From assembly GCA_015680905.1 (NCBI GenBank), contig CM027380.1, forward strand, positions 10,062,001 to 10,126,000: a stretch of DNA of 64,000 nucleotides. The letters are read 5' to 3'. Position numbers and translations under genes: made by a program. The notes beneath the pieces are model-generated. The model made no database searches. It was not told the origin of the DNA and worked only from the letters and a program-made list of their open reading frames with translations. Positions 48,680 through 61,216 of this stretch are shown piece after piece; the first letter of the stretch is position 1, and each line of letters opens with the position of its first letter. The DNA is from Coptis chinensis. Taxonomy: Eukaryota; Streptophyta; Magnoliopsida; Ranunculales; Ranunculaceae.

Positions 48680-50687
48680 TCCATTATGTTTTGATAAAGT
48701 TGGAACCTGTTAAGTTAGAAAGGCGTCTTTAGGAATATTTGTCCGATGCCTAGTAGTGCATAACTCCTTAAGAAATTTAGCGTGGTGAGGTAATTTTTTA
48801 ATTGTGTCGAGAAAGGGTAGGTTAATCGTTAGATTTTTGAAAACTTTCCTAATCTTGTCAAAGTTTGTATCTCTCTTTAACATAGCTAATTTCTGGGGAA
48901 ACGGTGGTTTCTCTCTATATTTAGCGTATGGTTCAACTAGATGTCTAACCTTTGTTTTTTGTTTCTTAGGTTGTGGTTTAACTGGTACCTCTACAGGGGT
49001 AGGATCTTCAGTTTCTGTTTCGGTATCTAGTGTAATATCTGGTATAGGAACTCTTGGTGGGGTCACTATAGACATAGTTACTTTGTTATCCACCACTCTG
49101 CCTGAACAGAGAGTGGTGATGGAATTTATCTCACCTACGTTTGCATTTTCATTATTAGTATTACCGTTTACCTCAAAGGTTGTGTTTGGTGTTTTAGGAT
49201 TAGGTATCGCTTGTCCTGGAAACACACCTTTGGGTTATACTTTCTCTTGAGCTAACTACTGTAAGGAAAGTTGGATGGCTTGTAAAATCTGTTGTTGAGA
49301 TTGCATAAAGGTATCGAAACGATCCGGTTGTGGAAGAGTGTTAGCTATAGGTTGTGTGACAGGAACTATGTCACGTTGATTATTAATGGGTGGATTTTGA
49401 TAGTGATTATTTACCAGAACGATACCTCTATTAGCATTATAATTATTATTGTTATAATTATTATAATTACCCTGACCTTGTCCTTGTCGTGGTTGAGCTT
49501 GGTTGTTATAATTATAATTATCTTGACCTTGGTAGACTTTGGTTGTAATTGTTTGTTGGCCTAACATTTGGGTTAAACAACCTTGGAGGTTGTTGATTAT
49601 TCCGCCAACCGAAGTTGGCGTTTTGCCGCCAAGCTGCGTAAGGTTCACTATTAATGGAACAAACATTATCTTGTTGTGATTGTTGTTGTTCATAGCCGAG
49701 AAGATAATAGGAGTCGAGATGCTCTGGACTCAAACAGAAATTACATGGATTGGAGTTGACATTCATGATGGGGATAGGTGTTTGTTGAACAGAAATAGCC
49801 TCTACCTTTCTAGTTAAAGATTCGATTAAATTTTTAAGTTCCGGATCGGGTTTCATCTCAAACATACCGGCGGCTTTAACTGTTTTAGAAGAACTAGCTA
49901 GCAGAACGGGAGATATCATCACTACCCCCCAGTTATTATTACGCTTAGTTTGATCTTCTAAAAATTTATACGCCTCTGAGGCTCCTTTACTTAGGAAACT
50001 ACCCCCATTCATTATGTCAAGCACCTCCTTGTGGTGGTGTAACAGTCCCTTGAAAAAGGCACGAACTAGCGTACCTTTTGCAAGATTATGGTGTGGACAC
50101 TCTATAAGTAGATCAGTGAAACGATTCCAAGCCTCTTAAAATGATTCATGAGGATTCTGTCGAAAGAAATGAATCTTAGAAAACATTTCATCGATCTTGA
50201 TGGTGGGTAAAATGTTCCATAAACAAATTGAACAAGTTTAGCCTCTACGAGTCCATTGCAATTAGGCCAAGGCAGTTAACCAAGACGCCGTCTTATCGAC
50301 TAAGGTGAAAGGAAACACCCTTAGTTTAATTTGTTCAGCACCAACCGTAGGATGATGGAATGTAGTAAGGACTTGGTCAATCCTACGCATGTGCTAATAA
50401 GGTTTTTCATGGTCTAACCCATGAAAAATGGGTAACAAATTAAATATATTTGGGGGGATTCGGAAATCCCCCACTGGATTTGATAGAACGATGCAAGATT
50501 TAGGGCTATCGTTCAAGGCTTTGCAAAAGTCCGAGAGAGGAGACTCTCTTTCTTCAGCCATTATTTCAGGTGTGGTGTGTGGTGTGCTAGCTAGAGGTGT
50601 AGTGAGTGGTATACTGGAAAGGCGTGTTTGTTGACATTCTCGGTTAATTACGTTAGGCGTTTTTCTTCGGCCTGACATTAATCTCAT
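48680..50687 (-). pseudogene. gag region of the minus-strand fossil
   Basis: Starts at 50687 with MRLMSGRRKTPNV and shows ERESPLSDFCKALNDSPKSC, then EAYKFLEDQTKRNNNWG. A zinc-finger-like CNFCLSPEH, an Asn/Gln-rich stretch, and KLAMLKRDTNFDKIRKVFKN follow. Broken. Confidence 0.75.
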
Positions 50688-51336
50688 GCAAGGCTAAGAC
50701 CAATCTTAACGAAACACAACAACACTCCAAACAATCCTGATATGCTAGTATGAACCTCTAACAGAAGATGCGAGGTGTGGAAGAAAAGAGTACCTGAAAG
50801 CCTCTTTGCTTCGCTTATAATGAATAGCGTCTTGTTTACGCGTGCTCAGTGTATATAACAAGTTAGAACACTGAAAACCTTGAAAAAATGGAAGTTTGAA
50901 ACAAACCCGGGAAATCGGGCGGTTTCAGCAGAGCATGGGTCGCGCTTCGTAATAGGCCTAGGTTGGTAGCAGTCGCCGCTTCAGTCAAGCCGGAGTTCCA
51001 GCGCTTGGGCTAAATAACGCTTTGAAGTTAGCCTTGGTAGGCGCGCAGTCGCTTTCGGCCAAAAGTGGAATTCCAGGCGTTTGGTGGCGGTCGCGACTCA
51101 AAGTTAGCCTTAGTAGAGGTACCGGTCGCTTCGGTAAAAAGTGGAGTTCTAGGCGTTTGGGCGGGTGGCGCCAATTTAGCTTACCGGTAGGCGGTCACGC
51201 ACTCCGTGTAATTCTCGCTTGGAAAATTTTCGATCTTTGAAAACGACACCATAAGTGAGAATCAAACAAAGGTGGGTGGGTTATGGGACTTTGGAAAATC
51301 AATTCTAAATAAAATAATACTAAAGGGAACTAAGAT

Positions 51337-51349
51337 GGCAGCGGTGCCA
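51337..51349 (-). promoter_or_regulatory. Primer-binding site, tRNA-Asp type
   Basis: Two bases inside the LTR, the minus strand reads TGGCACCGCTGCC, close to TGGCGCCGTTGCC used by Athila elements for tRNA-Asp priming (from memory). Confidence 0.6.
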
Positions 51350-51351
51350 TT

Positions 51352-52839
51352 TGATAAAGGTAAAAATGATAGTTTTACCTACGAATAAAGCAATGAAACT
51401 CTTGACGCAAGTAAAACTAAAACTATAAAGATTATTATACTCTCGAATCTATCGAAATAGAGTGGAGTAAAAGATTCGTTCCACTCCTAGTTCTTTAGCA
51501 TTCAATGTTTTCTAATATTGCGAGTCTATCTAAAGTCTAATGAGAGTAATGGTGGGATTATATTACAATGCAAATTCAAATAACAAGATATTAACTAAAA
51601 TGATTCAACTACGAAATGCTATGGACTACTCAGGTTTGAATCTAGAATAAGAATTAGGGGGGAATTGAATCCACCTTGAATCCAACTTAATAAACTAGCA
51701 TAGATTGTTGTAATCTAATTTTTACGTTCTTACGGTGAGAATTGGTCGTTCTAATCCCTAATTATACATGACATCTCTACCAATTTATAACTAGCATGTG
51801 AGAAAGTCCACCCATTCTCATGACGAATCAACGACCTTCTAGAGTGGAATAGACTCTTACAACGATTTTACACTACACAATCAAGTTTTCATCAAGGCTT
51901 CATTAAACCCCTCTAATGGAGGTTTAGCCTTGATTCATCAAACTATCATTTCCATGTGAAATTGAATACGACATAATATAAAGATTATAACTTTATTAAA
52001 TTGAACTAAACAATAATTCAAATCTAAATTAATAACTAAGAAATGAATAACAAACAAGAATTGAAATTAGATCTAAGCAATTTTAAATAACAAAAATCGA
52101 ATTTATCAAGAACTAACTATTTTATTTATCTAATGAATGAATAACAATGATTCAAATAACTAATCTAAAACAAGGTATGAAAAACTAATTAATTAACTAA
52201 TTAAAATTCGCAAAACTAGATCTAATTTATTCTCTAATGGCTACTTTCTATCCTAAGCTCATGATACTTAAGAGCTAACTCTTCTCCTTTGTAAAGGAGG
52301 AGACCAGATCCACAATTTCGTGCATGGGCTGAGGAGCTATGTTTTGGGTCGGAAAATCAAGCCCAAAGCCCAATTTCTTCATTCCACATAGCCCATTTTA
52401 GCTGGATTTGACTTCAATAGACTTTTCGTCTACTTTTGCTTCTCTGATTGGGTCAAGTCTTAAACCGTTGGAAAGCTCTTTCTGAGCCGGTCGTTTTAAC
52501 ATAAGATAGGCCCGATTCCAAGGCCTGAGTCCAAAGATATGGTCTTCGGAAGTTCTGCTGACTTGTGCACTGTTTCTGCCCGCGTTGACTTTTCAGCTTT
52601 TGACCGGGCTTTACAAAGGCTTTGTGTCCTTAAATCTTGGCCTTTAATCACATAACTTCTTAGCAACCAACCCTTACTCCTTTATCTCGCCAAAGTGGCA
52701 CATTTCTGCACATAATTGACTTCAATGCCTGAAATACATAAAAATACGTAATCAACATTAACTCTTATTTATTACTCGCATAATTGGTCTAAAAGTATGA
52801 TTGTCAAGGGGTTAAAACTACAGTTTTGGACTCTTATCA
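51352..52839 (-). repeat. 5' LTR of the minus-strand Athila-like fossil (1488 bp)
   Basis: On the minus strand it begins TGATAAGAGTCC and ends CTTTATCA. Roughly four of five bases match the LTR at 45217-46573 over the segments I compared, though the two belong to different insertions. Confidence 0.85.
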
Positions 52840-52910
52840 GGAAGCAAGAGCCCTGACAACACCCCTATGACCGTAAGGCCCATTAATCAATTATATAGTA
52901 TTAGTTATTT

Positions 52911-55397
52911 TCGTTGCATTTGCATCTAATTTATGATTTTCCGGTTAATTATTCTTTGAGATTAGTTCTAGTTTCCGATTTCCTGTTAATTATTTTTTGA
53001 GGTTAGTTCAATGCATTTGCACCCAGTTTCTGATTTTTCATTAATTATTTTATGAGGTTAGTTCAATACAGTTACATTCGGTTTCCGATTTCTCCCGTTA
53101 ATTATTTGTTTAGGCTAGTTCAATGCAGTTGTATCCAGTTTCCCATTTCTCATTAATTATTCTTTGAGGCTTCCGATTTCTTGTTAATTATTTTTTAAGG
53201 TTAGTTCGATGCAGTTGCATTCAGTTTCCAATTTTCTGTTAACTATTCGTTGAAGTTATTTTTACACAGTTGCATCTAGTTACCGATTTTCTGTTAACTA
53301 TTTTTTAAGGTTACTTCAATGCATTTTCATCCAGTTTTCAATTTCTCGTTAATTAGTCTTTGAGTTTAGTTCAATGCATTTGCATCCAGTTTTTGATATC
53401 ATGTTAATTAGTCTTTGAGGATAGCTTAATGTTGTTGCATTCAGTTTTCGATTTCTCGTTAATTATTCTTTGAGGTTAGTTTAATGCATTTGCATCTAAT
53501 GTCCTATTTTCCGTTAATTATTTTTTTGAGCTTAGTTCAATGTAGTTGCATCTAGTTTCTGATTTCCCGATAATTATTCTCTGAGGCTAGTTCAATGTTT
53601 TTGCATCCCGGTGCTGATTTCCTTTTAATTATTCTTTTACATTAATTCGATGCATTTGCATCTAATTTTTGATTTCCCGTTAGTTCTTCTTTGAGGTCAG
53701 TTTAATATAGTTGCATTTAGTTTTCGATTTCCCATTAATTATTATTTGAGATTAGATCAATGTATGCATTTGCATAAAGTTTCAAACTTCTCGTTAATTA
53801 TTCTTTGAGGTTAGTTTAATGCATTTGTACAAAGTTTTCGATTTTCCATTCATTATTCTTTGATGTTAGTTCAATGCATTTACATTTGCATCCCGTTTCT
53901 GATTTCCTGTTAATTATTATTTTAGATTAGTTAAATGTATTTGCCTCCAGTTGCTGATTTCCCGTTAATTATTCTTTGAGGTTAGCTCGATGCATTTGCA
54001 TCAAGTTTCCAATTCTTTGAGGCTAGTTCAACGCATTTTCATCCAATTTATGATTTTTCATTAATTATTTTATGGGGTTACTTCAATGCATTTGCCTCTA
54101 GTTTCTAATTTTCTAATTAATAATTCTTTGAGGTTAGTTCGATGCATTTGTATTTAGTTTTTTTTATTTCTCGTTAATTATTTTCCGAGGTTAAGTTTTC
54201 GATTTTCCATTAATCATTTTTTGAAGTTAGTTTGATGCATTTGCATCTAGTTTCAGATTTCTTGTTAATTATTCTTTGAGGTTACTTCCATGCAGTTGCG
54301 TCCAGTTTTTTATTTTGTGTTAATTATTTTTTTAGGTTAGTTCAAAGCATTTGCATTCAGTTTCCGATTTCCCGTTAAATATTTTTTTAGGTTAGTTCAA
54401 TGCATTAGCATCTAGTTTCCGATTTCCCGTTAATTATTCTTTGAGGTTGGTTCAATGCATTTGTGTCCAAATTCTGATTTCCTGTTAATTATTTGTTGAG
54501 GTTAGTTCCATGCAGTTTCTGATTTCCCATTAATTATTCTTTGAGGTTGGTTCAATGCATTTGCATCATGTTTTCGGTTTCCCATTAATTATTCGTTGAG
54601 GTTGGTTAATTGCATTTGCATCCTGTTTTCGGTTTTTAGTTAATTATTCTTTGAGGTTAGTTCGATGCAGTTGCATCCGTCTAGTTTTCGATTTCCTATT
54701 AATTATTCTTTGAGGTTAGTGCAATGCAATTTATTCAAGTTTCCAATTTTTTGCTAATTATTTTTTAGGTTAGTTTGATGTTGCATCCAGTTTCTGATTT
54801 CCCGTTAATTATAATTTGAGGTTAGTTTAATATAGTTACATACAACTTTCGATTTCCTGTTAATTATTATTTCGGAATAGTTCAATAATGCCCGCAGTTG
54901 CAAACTGTTTTCGATTTCATGTTAATTATTCTTTAAGGGAATTAAGGCTAGTTCAATGCGTTTGCATACAATTGCATCCAGTTTCCGATTTCCTGTTTAT
55001 TATTCTTTTAGGCTAGTTTAATACATTTGCATTCAGTTTCTGATTTCCCGTTAATTATTCTTTGAGGTTAGTTCAATGCTGTTGTATCGAGTTTATGATT
55101 TTTCGATAATTATTCTTTGAGGTTAGTTTGATTCATTTGCATCAATTTTCCAATTTTCTATTAATTATTATTTGTGGTTAGTTCAATGTAGTTGCATCCA
55201 GTTTTCGATTTATCGTTAATTATTTTTTGAAATTCATTTGCACCCAGTTTTCAATTTCCAATTTCTAGTTAATTATTCATTGTGGTTAGTTCTATGTATT
55301 TGCATCTATTTTCTGATTTCATGCTAATTATTCTTTGAGGTTAGTTCGATGCATTTGCATTCTGTTTTCGATTTTATGTTAATTATTCTTTGAGGTT
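52911..55397. repeat. Minisatellite, about 46 copies of a ~54-bp unit
   Basis: The unit contains GTTAATTATTCTTTGAGGTT, AGTTCAATGCATTTGCATCC and AGTTTCCGATTTCC. It repeats head to tail over 2.5 kb with substitutions and occasional truncated or extended units. TTAATTATT is the best conserved part. There is no open frame through it. The copy number is estimated from length. Confidence 0.92.
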
Positions 55398-56651
55398 TGC
55401 TATATATACATGATTCACTGTGTGGGATCATCAGAGAATTCTAATTGCATTTGTTTAAAAAAAAATTGTAATTGATTGCTATGAATATAACTAAGAATTG
55501 ACTGCATTAGATATTTTTTATTTAATGGTTAAAAGGGATAATTCTTACAATATACATAGTTGAATCTTTTCCTCAAAGTAGATAATAAAACCATCAAATA
55601 GCAATGGTGAATTTTGAATGCTCTTGGTAAAATATAAACCAATTGAGACAGTACATGGATCATGAGTTTATGTTAGAATGCAACTCAAATATTGGTACGG
55701 TAAAATAGTGGAGTCAACTCTAAAGCAAGGGAAATCCCAAATTCATTTTGGGTTTTGAATGCGCAATAGTAACACAGTGCACGTAGATAAAAATTGCTTA
55801 ATGTCCCTCCTTCTCAAGCAACTTTGCATTGAGATTTACTCTGTCGCCAGTCTTAGTAACCGTGACATCTTTCTTAATGAATCCCCTGTGAACGAAATAA
55901 GTAGTATTAACTTCTTCTTTGTGTTATCTTGATTTTGTTGGATTTTTCATTCACCTATATCATGTTTAAAAGTTTAATATAAGTATACAACATACATCTT
56001 ACCCCATACTTAAAACTCGCCTCAAGTCAACTGACTTCTTTTTCCTTTTTGCCTCTTTCCATTTTCTATTAAACTGAACTATACGGTCTACGCTACTGTG
56101 GTGTTTAGGAATTGTCCATCTATATCTATGGCTATGTTTGTCTTTGTGTTTGTGTCGTTAAGCTAAGAAATTAGAGAGAAAGAAGTGCTACGATACAGTT
56201 GCAACATGACCTTTTGTGTCAAGTACCTTCATGGATATCATTGCAGAAGATTACCCCTTTTCTTTAGTTACAATTGTTTTTTTCTTTTACATGTAAACCC
56301 ATCGTCAAACTGCTCGACTCCGTCAGATATATCAACACAATTCTTAAACTGGCCCTGAAAATTTGGATAAAAACAAAAATCAGAAATACATGTAATACAG
56401 AACTAATTAACAAGCTAGGACATACACGTAATACATGTAAATATGAGTCCACTTGCAATCATAGGTAGACATACAGAGAAATATGTCAAATGATTTTGCC
56501 AATCACACCACGTACCAACTAGAGAAGTATAAGGCTTAATCTTAAAGTACACATAAAGAAATCCTTCTAATTGTCTGGGTTTATAAGGCCTAATTGTGGC
56601 TACTTGGGTTGGGCCCTAAGGGTTACCACTAATTTTCTATGGAGATGACAC
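55398..56651. other. Spacer with one exon-like segment
   Basis: On the minus strand, 55798-55885 reads GFIKKDVTVTKTGDRVNLNA then KLLEKEGH and a stop, behind a good CACAG acceptor. It looks like a terminal exon of a host gene, but I recognise neither the protein nor upstream exons. The rest shows nothing. Confidence 0.3.
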
Positions 56652-56902
56652 TAGGGCTATCAATATATCCTAAATTAAATCGATTAATTTCATCCACACA
56701 ATTGATAAACATATACAAAATTAATCATAAATATTACTAAAATGTCATCTTATCAGTTCGGTGGAGGGAGAACCCGAAACCAATATCTTATTGGAACTCA
56801 AAATTGAACCTATTACCAAACCGAAATACCAAAACCCAAACCACTTTTTATTGGTTTGGTTTGGGTTGGATATCGGGTTATCGAAACTCATTGACAGCCC
56901 TA
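56652..56902. mobile_element. hAT-type MITE, complete (251 bp)
   Basis: Ends TAGGGCTATCAAT and ATTGACAGCCCTA are inverted repeats with one mismatch. Flanks GATGACAC (56644-56651) and GATGGGAC (56903-56910) are an 8-bp target duplication with two mismatches. The body matches the split copy at 7442-7800, including CCACACAATTGATAAA and ATCGGGTTATCGAAAC. Confidence 0.85.
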
Positions 56903-56910
56903 GATGGGAC

Positions 56911-57662
56911 GCAATCAAGCTCAACAAGAAATACACGCACTGTCGTTGTCCGGCTGAGCTTGACTAGGTGGTGTGTAGTGTATATTTTTGGACAACCAAC
57001 AAGGCCCAATCCGTTTAGGCCCATAAAGCTTAACAATTTCTCTTGAAGTGGTAAATAGAAAAAAACCTTTTTGAAATGGTGCAACGGTTCGAAACGTTGC
57101 ATTATGCCAAAATGGTGCATCATTTCGAAAAGGTGTGACTGTTTGAGAAGTTGCATTGTTGTTTCGAAAATGCACCACTCTCCTATAAATATCTGACGTT
57201 TTTGCATGAAGGGACATCCCTTTTTGCATCTTTTCTCCTCTCTCGTCTAATTCAAAACACAATGTTGAGTTCAATTTGCTGATTTTGTGGAATTGAAATG
57301 TTGCTTTCCATAGAAGGAAATTTTGTTCTATCTTAGGAGACTATTTCTCATCCAACCTTAAAGCACCGTGAGGGGGAAAATTGATGATTTTGCAAATGAA
57401 AGTATTATATGACGGGAAATTAAGAGAAATGCGAGTTATGAAATGATAATGAGTTCGTGTCAAGGGCTAAGGATATTATTAGTGAGCTTAGCAACAAAAT
57501 TGGTAATCTTCATGTGAGTGGTTCAGCAATTAAAGGCACATTTTTAGTGACTCATGCTTTTACTGGCAAATGTTAGATTTGGTAGAGGAAGTAGAAGTGG
57601 TAGAGGCAGGGGTAGGGGTAGGAATGCTGATGTTGGGAGCCAAGAAGGGTGTAGTGGCATAA
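56911..57662. other. Spacer with a TTCGAA-rich repeat block
   Basis: 57070-57170 repeats 'tggtgca...tttcgaaa' words, including AACGGTTCGAAACGTT, before CCTATAAATATC (TATA-like). Near 57580-57650 the plus strand reads RFGRGSRSGRGRGRGRN. This could be promoter plus gag fragment of a Ty1/Copia relic, but I cannot confirm it. Confidence 0.35.
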
Positions 57663-57962
57663 TGTGGGAAATTGGACTAGGTCAGTGGTCCAGGGGATAG
57701 GATGCAAGATACTGAAGAAAAAGGGAGAGCACGGAATCTTGAACGCGGAACCCTAGACCGCGGACGTGGCACATGTACGGTAAGAAGACGAATCGTGAGA
57801 TGACAGGATAGGTGGACGACTCAGATAGATTGAAGGGAGATATAAAAGGAACAGTGTGTGGAGAGAGAGAGGGGGGCCGCATTAGAGAAAAAGTAGGAGA
57901 GAACAAGAGAAAGAGAGGAGAGAAACCTAGAGAGTTTAGAATAGGGTTTTTGTGTTCATACA
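57663..57962 (+). repeat. Putative 5' LTR of the Tat-like fossil (300 bp)
   Basis: Starts TGTGGGAAATTGG, contains GATATAAAAGG (TATA) near 57839 and ends TTCATACA right before the primer-binding site. No second copy was found in the window, so the start is inferred. Confidence 0.5.
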
Positions 57963-57964
57963 TT

Positions 57965-57981
57965 TGGCGCCGTCTGTGGGG
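57965..57981 (+). promoter_or_regulatory. Primer-binding site of the Tat-like fossil
   Basis: TGGCGCCGTCTGTGGGG directly follows TT after the LTR end, a form common in plant Ty3/Gypsy elements. Confidence 0.65.
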
Positions 57982-58002
57982 AGAGACAAAGGCAAGATAG
58001 GA

Positions 58003-59150
58003 ATGGCACTGAAGAGGAAAGTAGGTAGACCCAGAAGGGTGGCAGTTGAGGACCCAGCACCGGATCTAGTGCTGGAGGGTGTGATTAATGGAGAAGGAGA
58101 CCGAAGAGAGGAACAGGAGACAGAAGAAACGAGGCTGATGCGAGAAGAGATTGCGAGACTAAGGGAAAAGAACGACGAGCTGAGAAGAGAGAGAGAAAGG
58201 GCAGAGGAAGAGGCCGAGGAAGAAGGGAATAAGGGATCTGAAGGTGAGAGAGCTGAGGAAGAGATGGTTGGACTAGATCTTGTGGAAAACCCGGTAGCGG
58301 GTTTGACAATGGAGCAAGTCCAGGAGATGATAGACAATGATAGAGAGGCGAACCGACGGTAAGAGAAGGGTCAAGGAGGAGCGGCTAGTCAGGTGGTGGC
58401 TGGGTTGAACCGCAACCCATTAGCAGATAAAATATGGGCGACGGAGGTCCCAAAGCGGTTCGCTCAGCCTAGATTCAAAAGGTATGATGGCAAGGGAGAT
58501 CTAGCAGACCACATCCATCATTTCCTGCAACAGATGCCTCTGTGGCAGGAGGCGCGGTATGATGGTTTGCGATGTATGATGTTCTCGGGTAGTCTGAAAG
58601 GAGGAGCATCAGATTGGCATTACAGGTTACCAGCGGGGAGCATAAACAATTTCTAGGAGTTGGAGCAGGCATTTATAGATCACTTCATACACCAGAAGAG
58701 GCGGGTGGTAGATATTGCGGCCCTATTCAATGTGAGGCAATGATCCACGGAATCAGTTAGAGACTTTTTGTGTCGATTCAAGGTAGTGAGAGTGAAAGTT
58801 GAAAATCTGGATGAACGGACTGCAGTGATAGCCTTTGAGAGATGTTTGCGCCCGGGAACAGGAGTACACCAGTCTGTGGCAAAGAATGAGATCGCGACCA
58901 TACATGAACTTTATCCACGTGTAGAGAAGTACATAAGGTATGGAGACACGATGCAGAAGGATTCTAGAAAGTCGAAAAGCAAAGGTTGTTGTCATTGGAA
59001 AAGGAAAGGGAGCCCAGGAGGGCAGAGACATCTGGGAAAGAAAGCGGTGGATACCGCGCACGGGTAGAGGGAACCCGGGAGGGTGCCCTACGAGAGTACC
59101 GGGAGAGAAAGCCATACTGAGAGACAGAGCAGACGCCGTTGAATAAACCA
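58003..59150 (+). pseudogene. gag region of the Tat-like fossil
   Basis: Begins MALKRKVGRPRRVAVEDP, then a highly charged Glu/Arg coiled coil, and the capsid-like part PRFKRYDGKGDLADHIHHF and GSLKGGASDWHYRLPAGSI. Fossil. Confidence 0.7.
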
Positions 59151-59601
59151 TTGAGCGAGATCTTGCCCTTAATCAAGAATCTCCCGGGGTATGAGGGACC
59201 GCGAAGTACACCAATAGAGATACCAGAGAAACCGTTATGCACATATCATCAAGTGCAGAATCACGAGACTAATGATTGTTATGTGTTAAAATGGCTGATT
59301 CAGAGGATGGTGGAGAGAGGAGGGATGAGAGAGTTTGTGAGAAGAGAACAGAATGAGGAACGCATGCCACCTCAGGGAAGAATATTGTGAACCATCAATG
59401 TGATTTACAGCGGTGAGGTCCTGAGTCACGACGCTCATAGAGACAAGATAAGACGGACGACGAGTATCCAACAGATCAGTGAGAGAATAGACAGACCGTA
59501 GCAGAATGCAGTGTTGGCATCATAAAAGGACATAATTGTATTCAGCAATATGACCTCCGGCAAAGGACTCACCGCACGCAGACGCCCTTACATTACAAAG
59601 A

Positions 59602-59823
59602 GTGATGGGAAATTACATGGTGAAGAGAGTGTTGATTGATTGTGGAAGTGCAATAGATCTGTTATTCAGAGTGGCGTTGGAGGAGATGGGAGTGGATCCT
59701 AAGCAGCTGCGACCTTCGCGAGCCAATCTATACGGATTCAATGGGAGTATGATAGAGCCCATGGGAGAGCTTTTATTGCCCGTAACAACAGGTCTGGTGA
59801 CCGTTTCACCCGATTCATGGTGA
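59602..59823 (+). pseudogene. Aspartic protease region of the Tat-like fossil
   Basis: VKRVLIDCGSAIDLLFRVAL corresponds to the protease active-site segment (DxGSS.D-type in Tat), followed by LYGFNGSMIEPMGELLLPVT. Fossil. Confidence 0.6.
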
Positions 59824-60278
59824 TAGATTCTGTTTCGCAAAGATAATGCAATTTTAGGAGGCGATGGACCCATGAGATGAAGGCGGTACCATCAACGCAT
59901 TTCATCAAGTGATACGATTTCCCACCCCTACCGCATGTATGAGGTTTACGGTGATCAGGTAACTGCCAAGAACAGTCATCGGGGCTCTGTGAAGCGATTG
60001 ATCCGCGGACAAGAAGGAGAGGCTTCTAATCCTAGGAAAAGGCGAGCATAGCAATTACAGTACGCCTCGGTGGAGAGGGAGGTGGAGACATTAGTGGTAT
60101 CGAAGACCCTCGATGAAATTGAAATGGTGAGTATTGGAAAGGGAGAAGAGGGAGTTGGATGGATCCGATCAAAGACTTTTGGCGGGACAGAAGTGACGCA
60201 TAAGGAGAGAAGAAGGTGGCAACAGGCTTCTCAAAGATACGCTCGCTAGAAGGGGTTATGACTGAAAAAAACTTCAAT

Positions 60279-61216
60279 GGACCGCTGTTAAAATGCTTAG
60301 GTCTGCGGCTAGCAGCTGAGGTGTTGGCCGAATTACACGAAAGAGATTGTGGGAGTCATTCTCCAGGGAGAGCTACCGCTCATCGGTTGTTGACACAAGG
60401 GTATTTCTGGCCCCATATGAAGAGGGATGCAGGGGAGTTTGCTAAAAGATGTGACAAATGTCAGAAGTTCGCCCAGCTAATATGCACCCCCGCAGAACCT
60501 TTACACAATGTTTCCACTCCATGGCCATTTGCTATGTGGGCAATGGATCTAGTGGGACCGCTGCCCATGGCTAGCGGGAAGTAGAGGTTCATGCTCGCAG
60601 CCACTGATTATTTCACAAAATGGATTGAGATCGTACTTACAACAGGTGAAGGGGCCGCGCAGGACACAAGTAATCAAGTTATTGTGGGAGAATATCATTT
60701 GCAGGTTTGGACTACCATATGCCATCATAGCAGACAATAGGACCCAATTAAACGGAGCAAAGGTGACTGACTTCTTGCAAGCGTACGGGGTGAAATAGAG
60801 GTTCTCGGCCCCATACAACCCTGAGGGTAGCGGACAGGCGGAGTCATCCAACAAAACTATTATGAACAATCTGAAGAAGAAGTTGGAAGATAGGAAGGGG
60901 GCTTGGGCAGACGAACTAAATCCTGTTCTCTGGGCCTATCAGACTACACCTCGGTCGTCCACTCAGGAGACCCTGCTTTCTATGGCTTACGGTGTGAAGG
61001 CCGTGATACCTTCAGAAATGGTAGCAGCAACAACGCGGACAAAAGCCGTGGAGGAGGGTTCAAATTGGAGAATATTAGCAGCGGATCTAAATCTGGTAGA
61101 AGAAAGAAGGGACATGGCCCGCATCAAGTTAGGAGAGTACCACAGGAGATTGCAGAGACAGCACAACAAGAGTTTCAAGCCGCGGCAATTCCAAATAGGC
61201 AAGCGGGTGCTCCACT
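60279..61216 (+). pseudogene. Integrase region of the Tat-like fossil
   Basis: The His/Cys zinc-binding segment ELHERDCGSHSPGRATAHRL with CDKCQKFA is followed by catalytic-core pieces WAMDLVGPLPMASG, PYNPEGSGQAESSNK and LWAYQTTPRSSTQETL. Fossil. Confidence 0.75.

Larger units (their letters stand above)
28539..52839 (-). mobile_element. Athila-like Ty3/Gypsy fossil, minus strand, interrupted by a same-family element
   Basis: The right part, 46579-52839, holds the 5' LTR, primer-binding site, leader, gag, protease and downstream spacer. The left part, 28539-33214, holds the two extra 3' reading frames and the 3' spacer. Between them lies the plus-strand element. Collinearity with that element was followed through the leader, gag, protease, spacer, extra frames and 3' spacer. 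The left side is cut by the CACTA end and no 3' LTR was found. It is broken in many places and is the older of the two copies. Confidence 0.82.

Noticed and set aside
48804-49250. 148-codon plus-strand reading frame
   Set aside because: Shadow frame antisense to the gag region of the minus-strand fossil.
52911-55397. CRISPR-like regular repeats
   Set aside because: Units are contiguous without unique spacers and diverge from each other; the genome is a plant's.
57060-57080. tRNA T-loop-like GGTTCGAAA
   Set aside because: No cloverleaf can be built around it; it belongs to the TTCGAA repeat block.
57936-58337. 133-codon Ser-rich minus-strand reading frame
   Set aside because: Antisense to the Glu/Arg-rich gag coiled coil, which produces Ser/Leu runs on the other strand.
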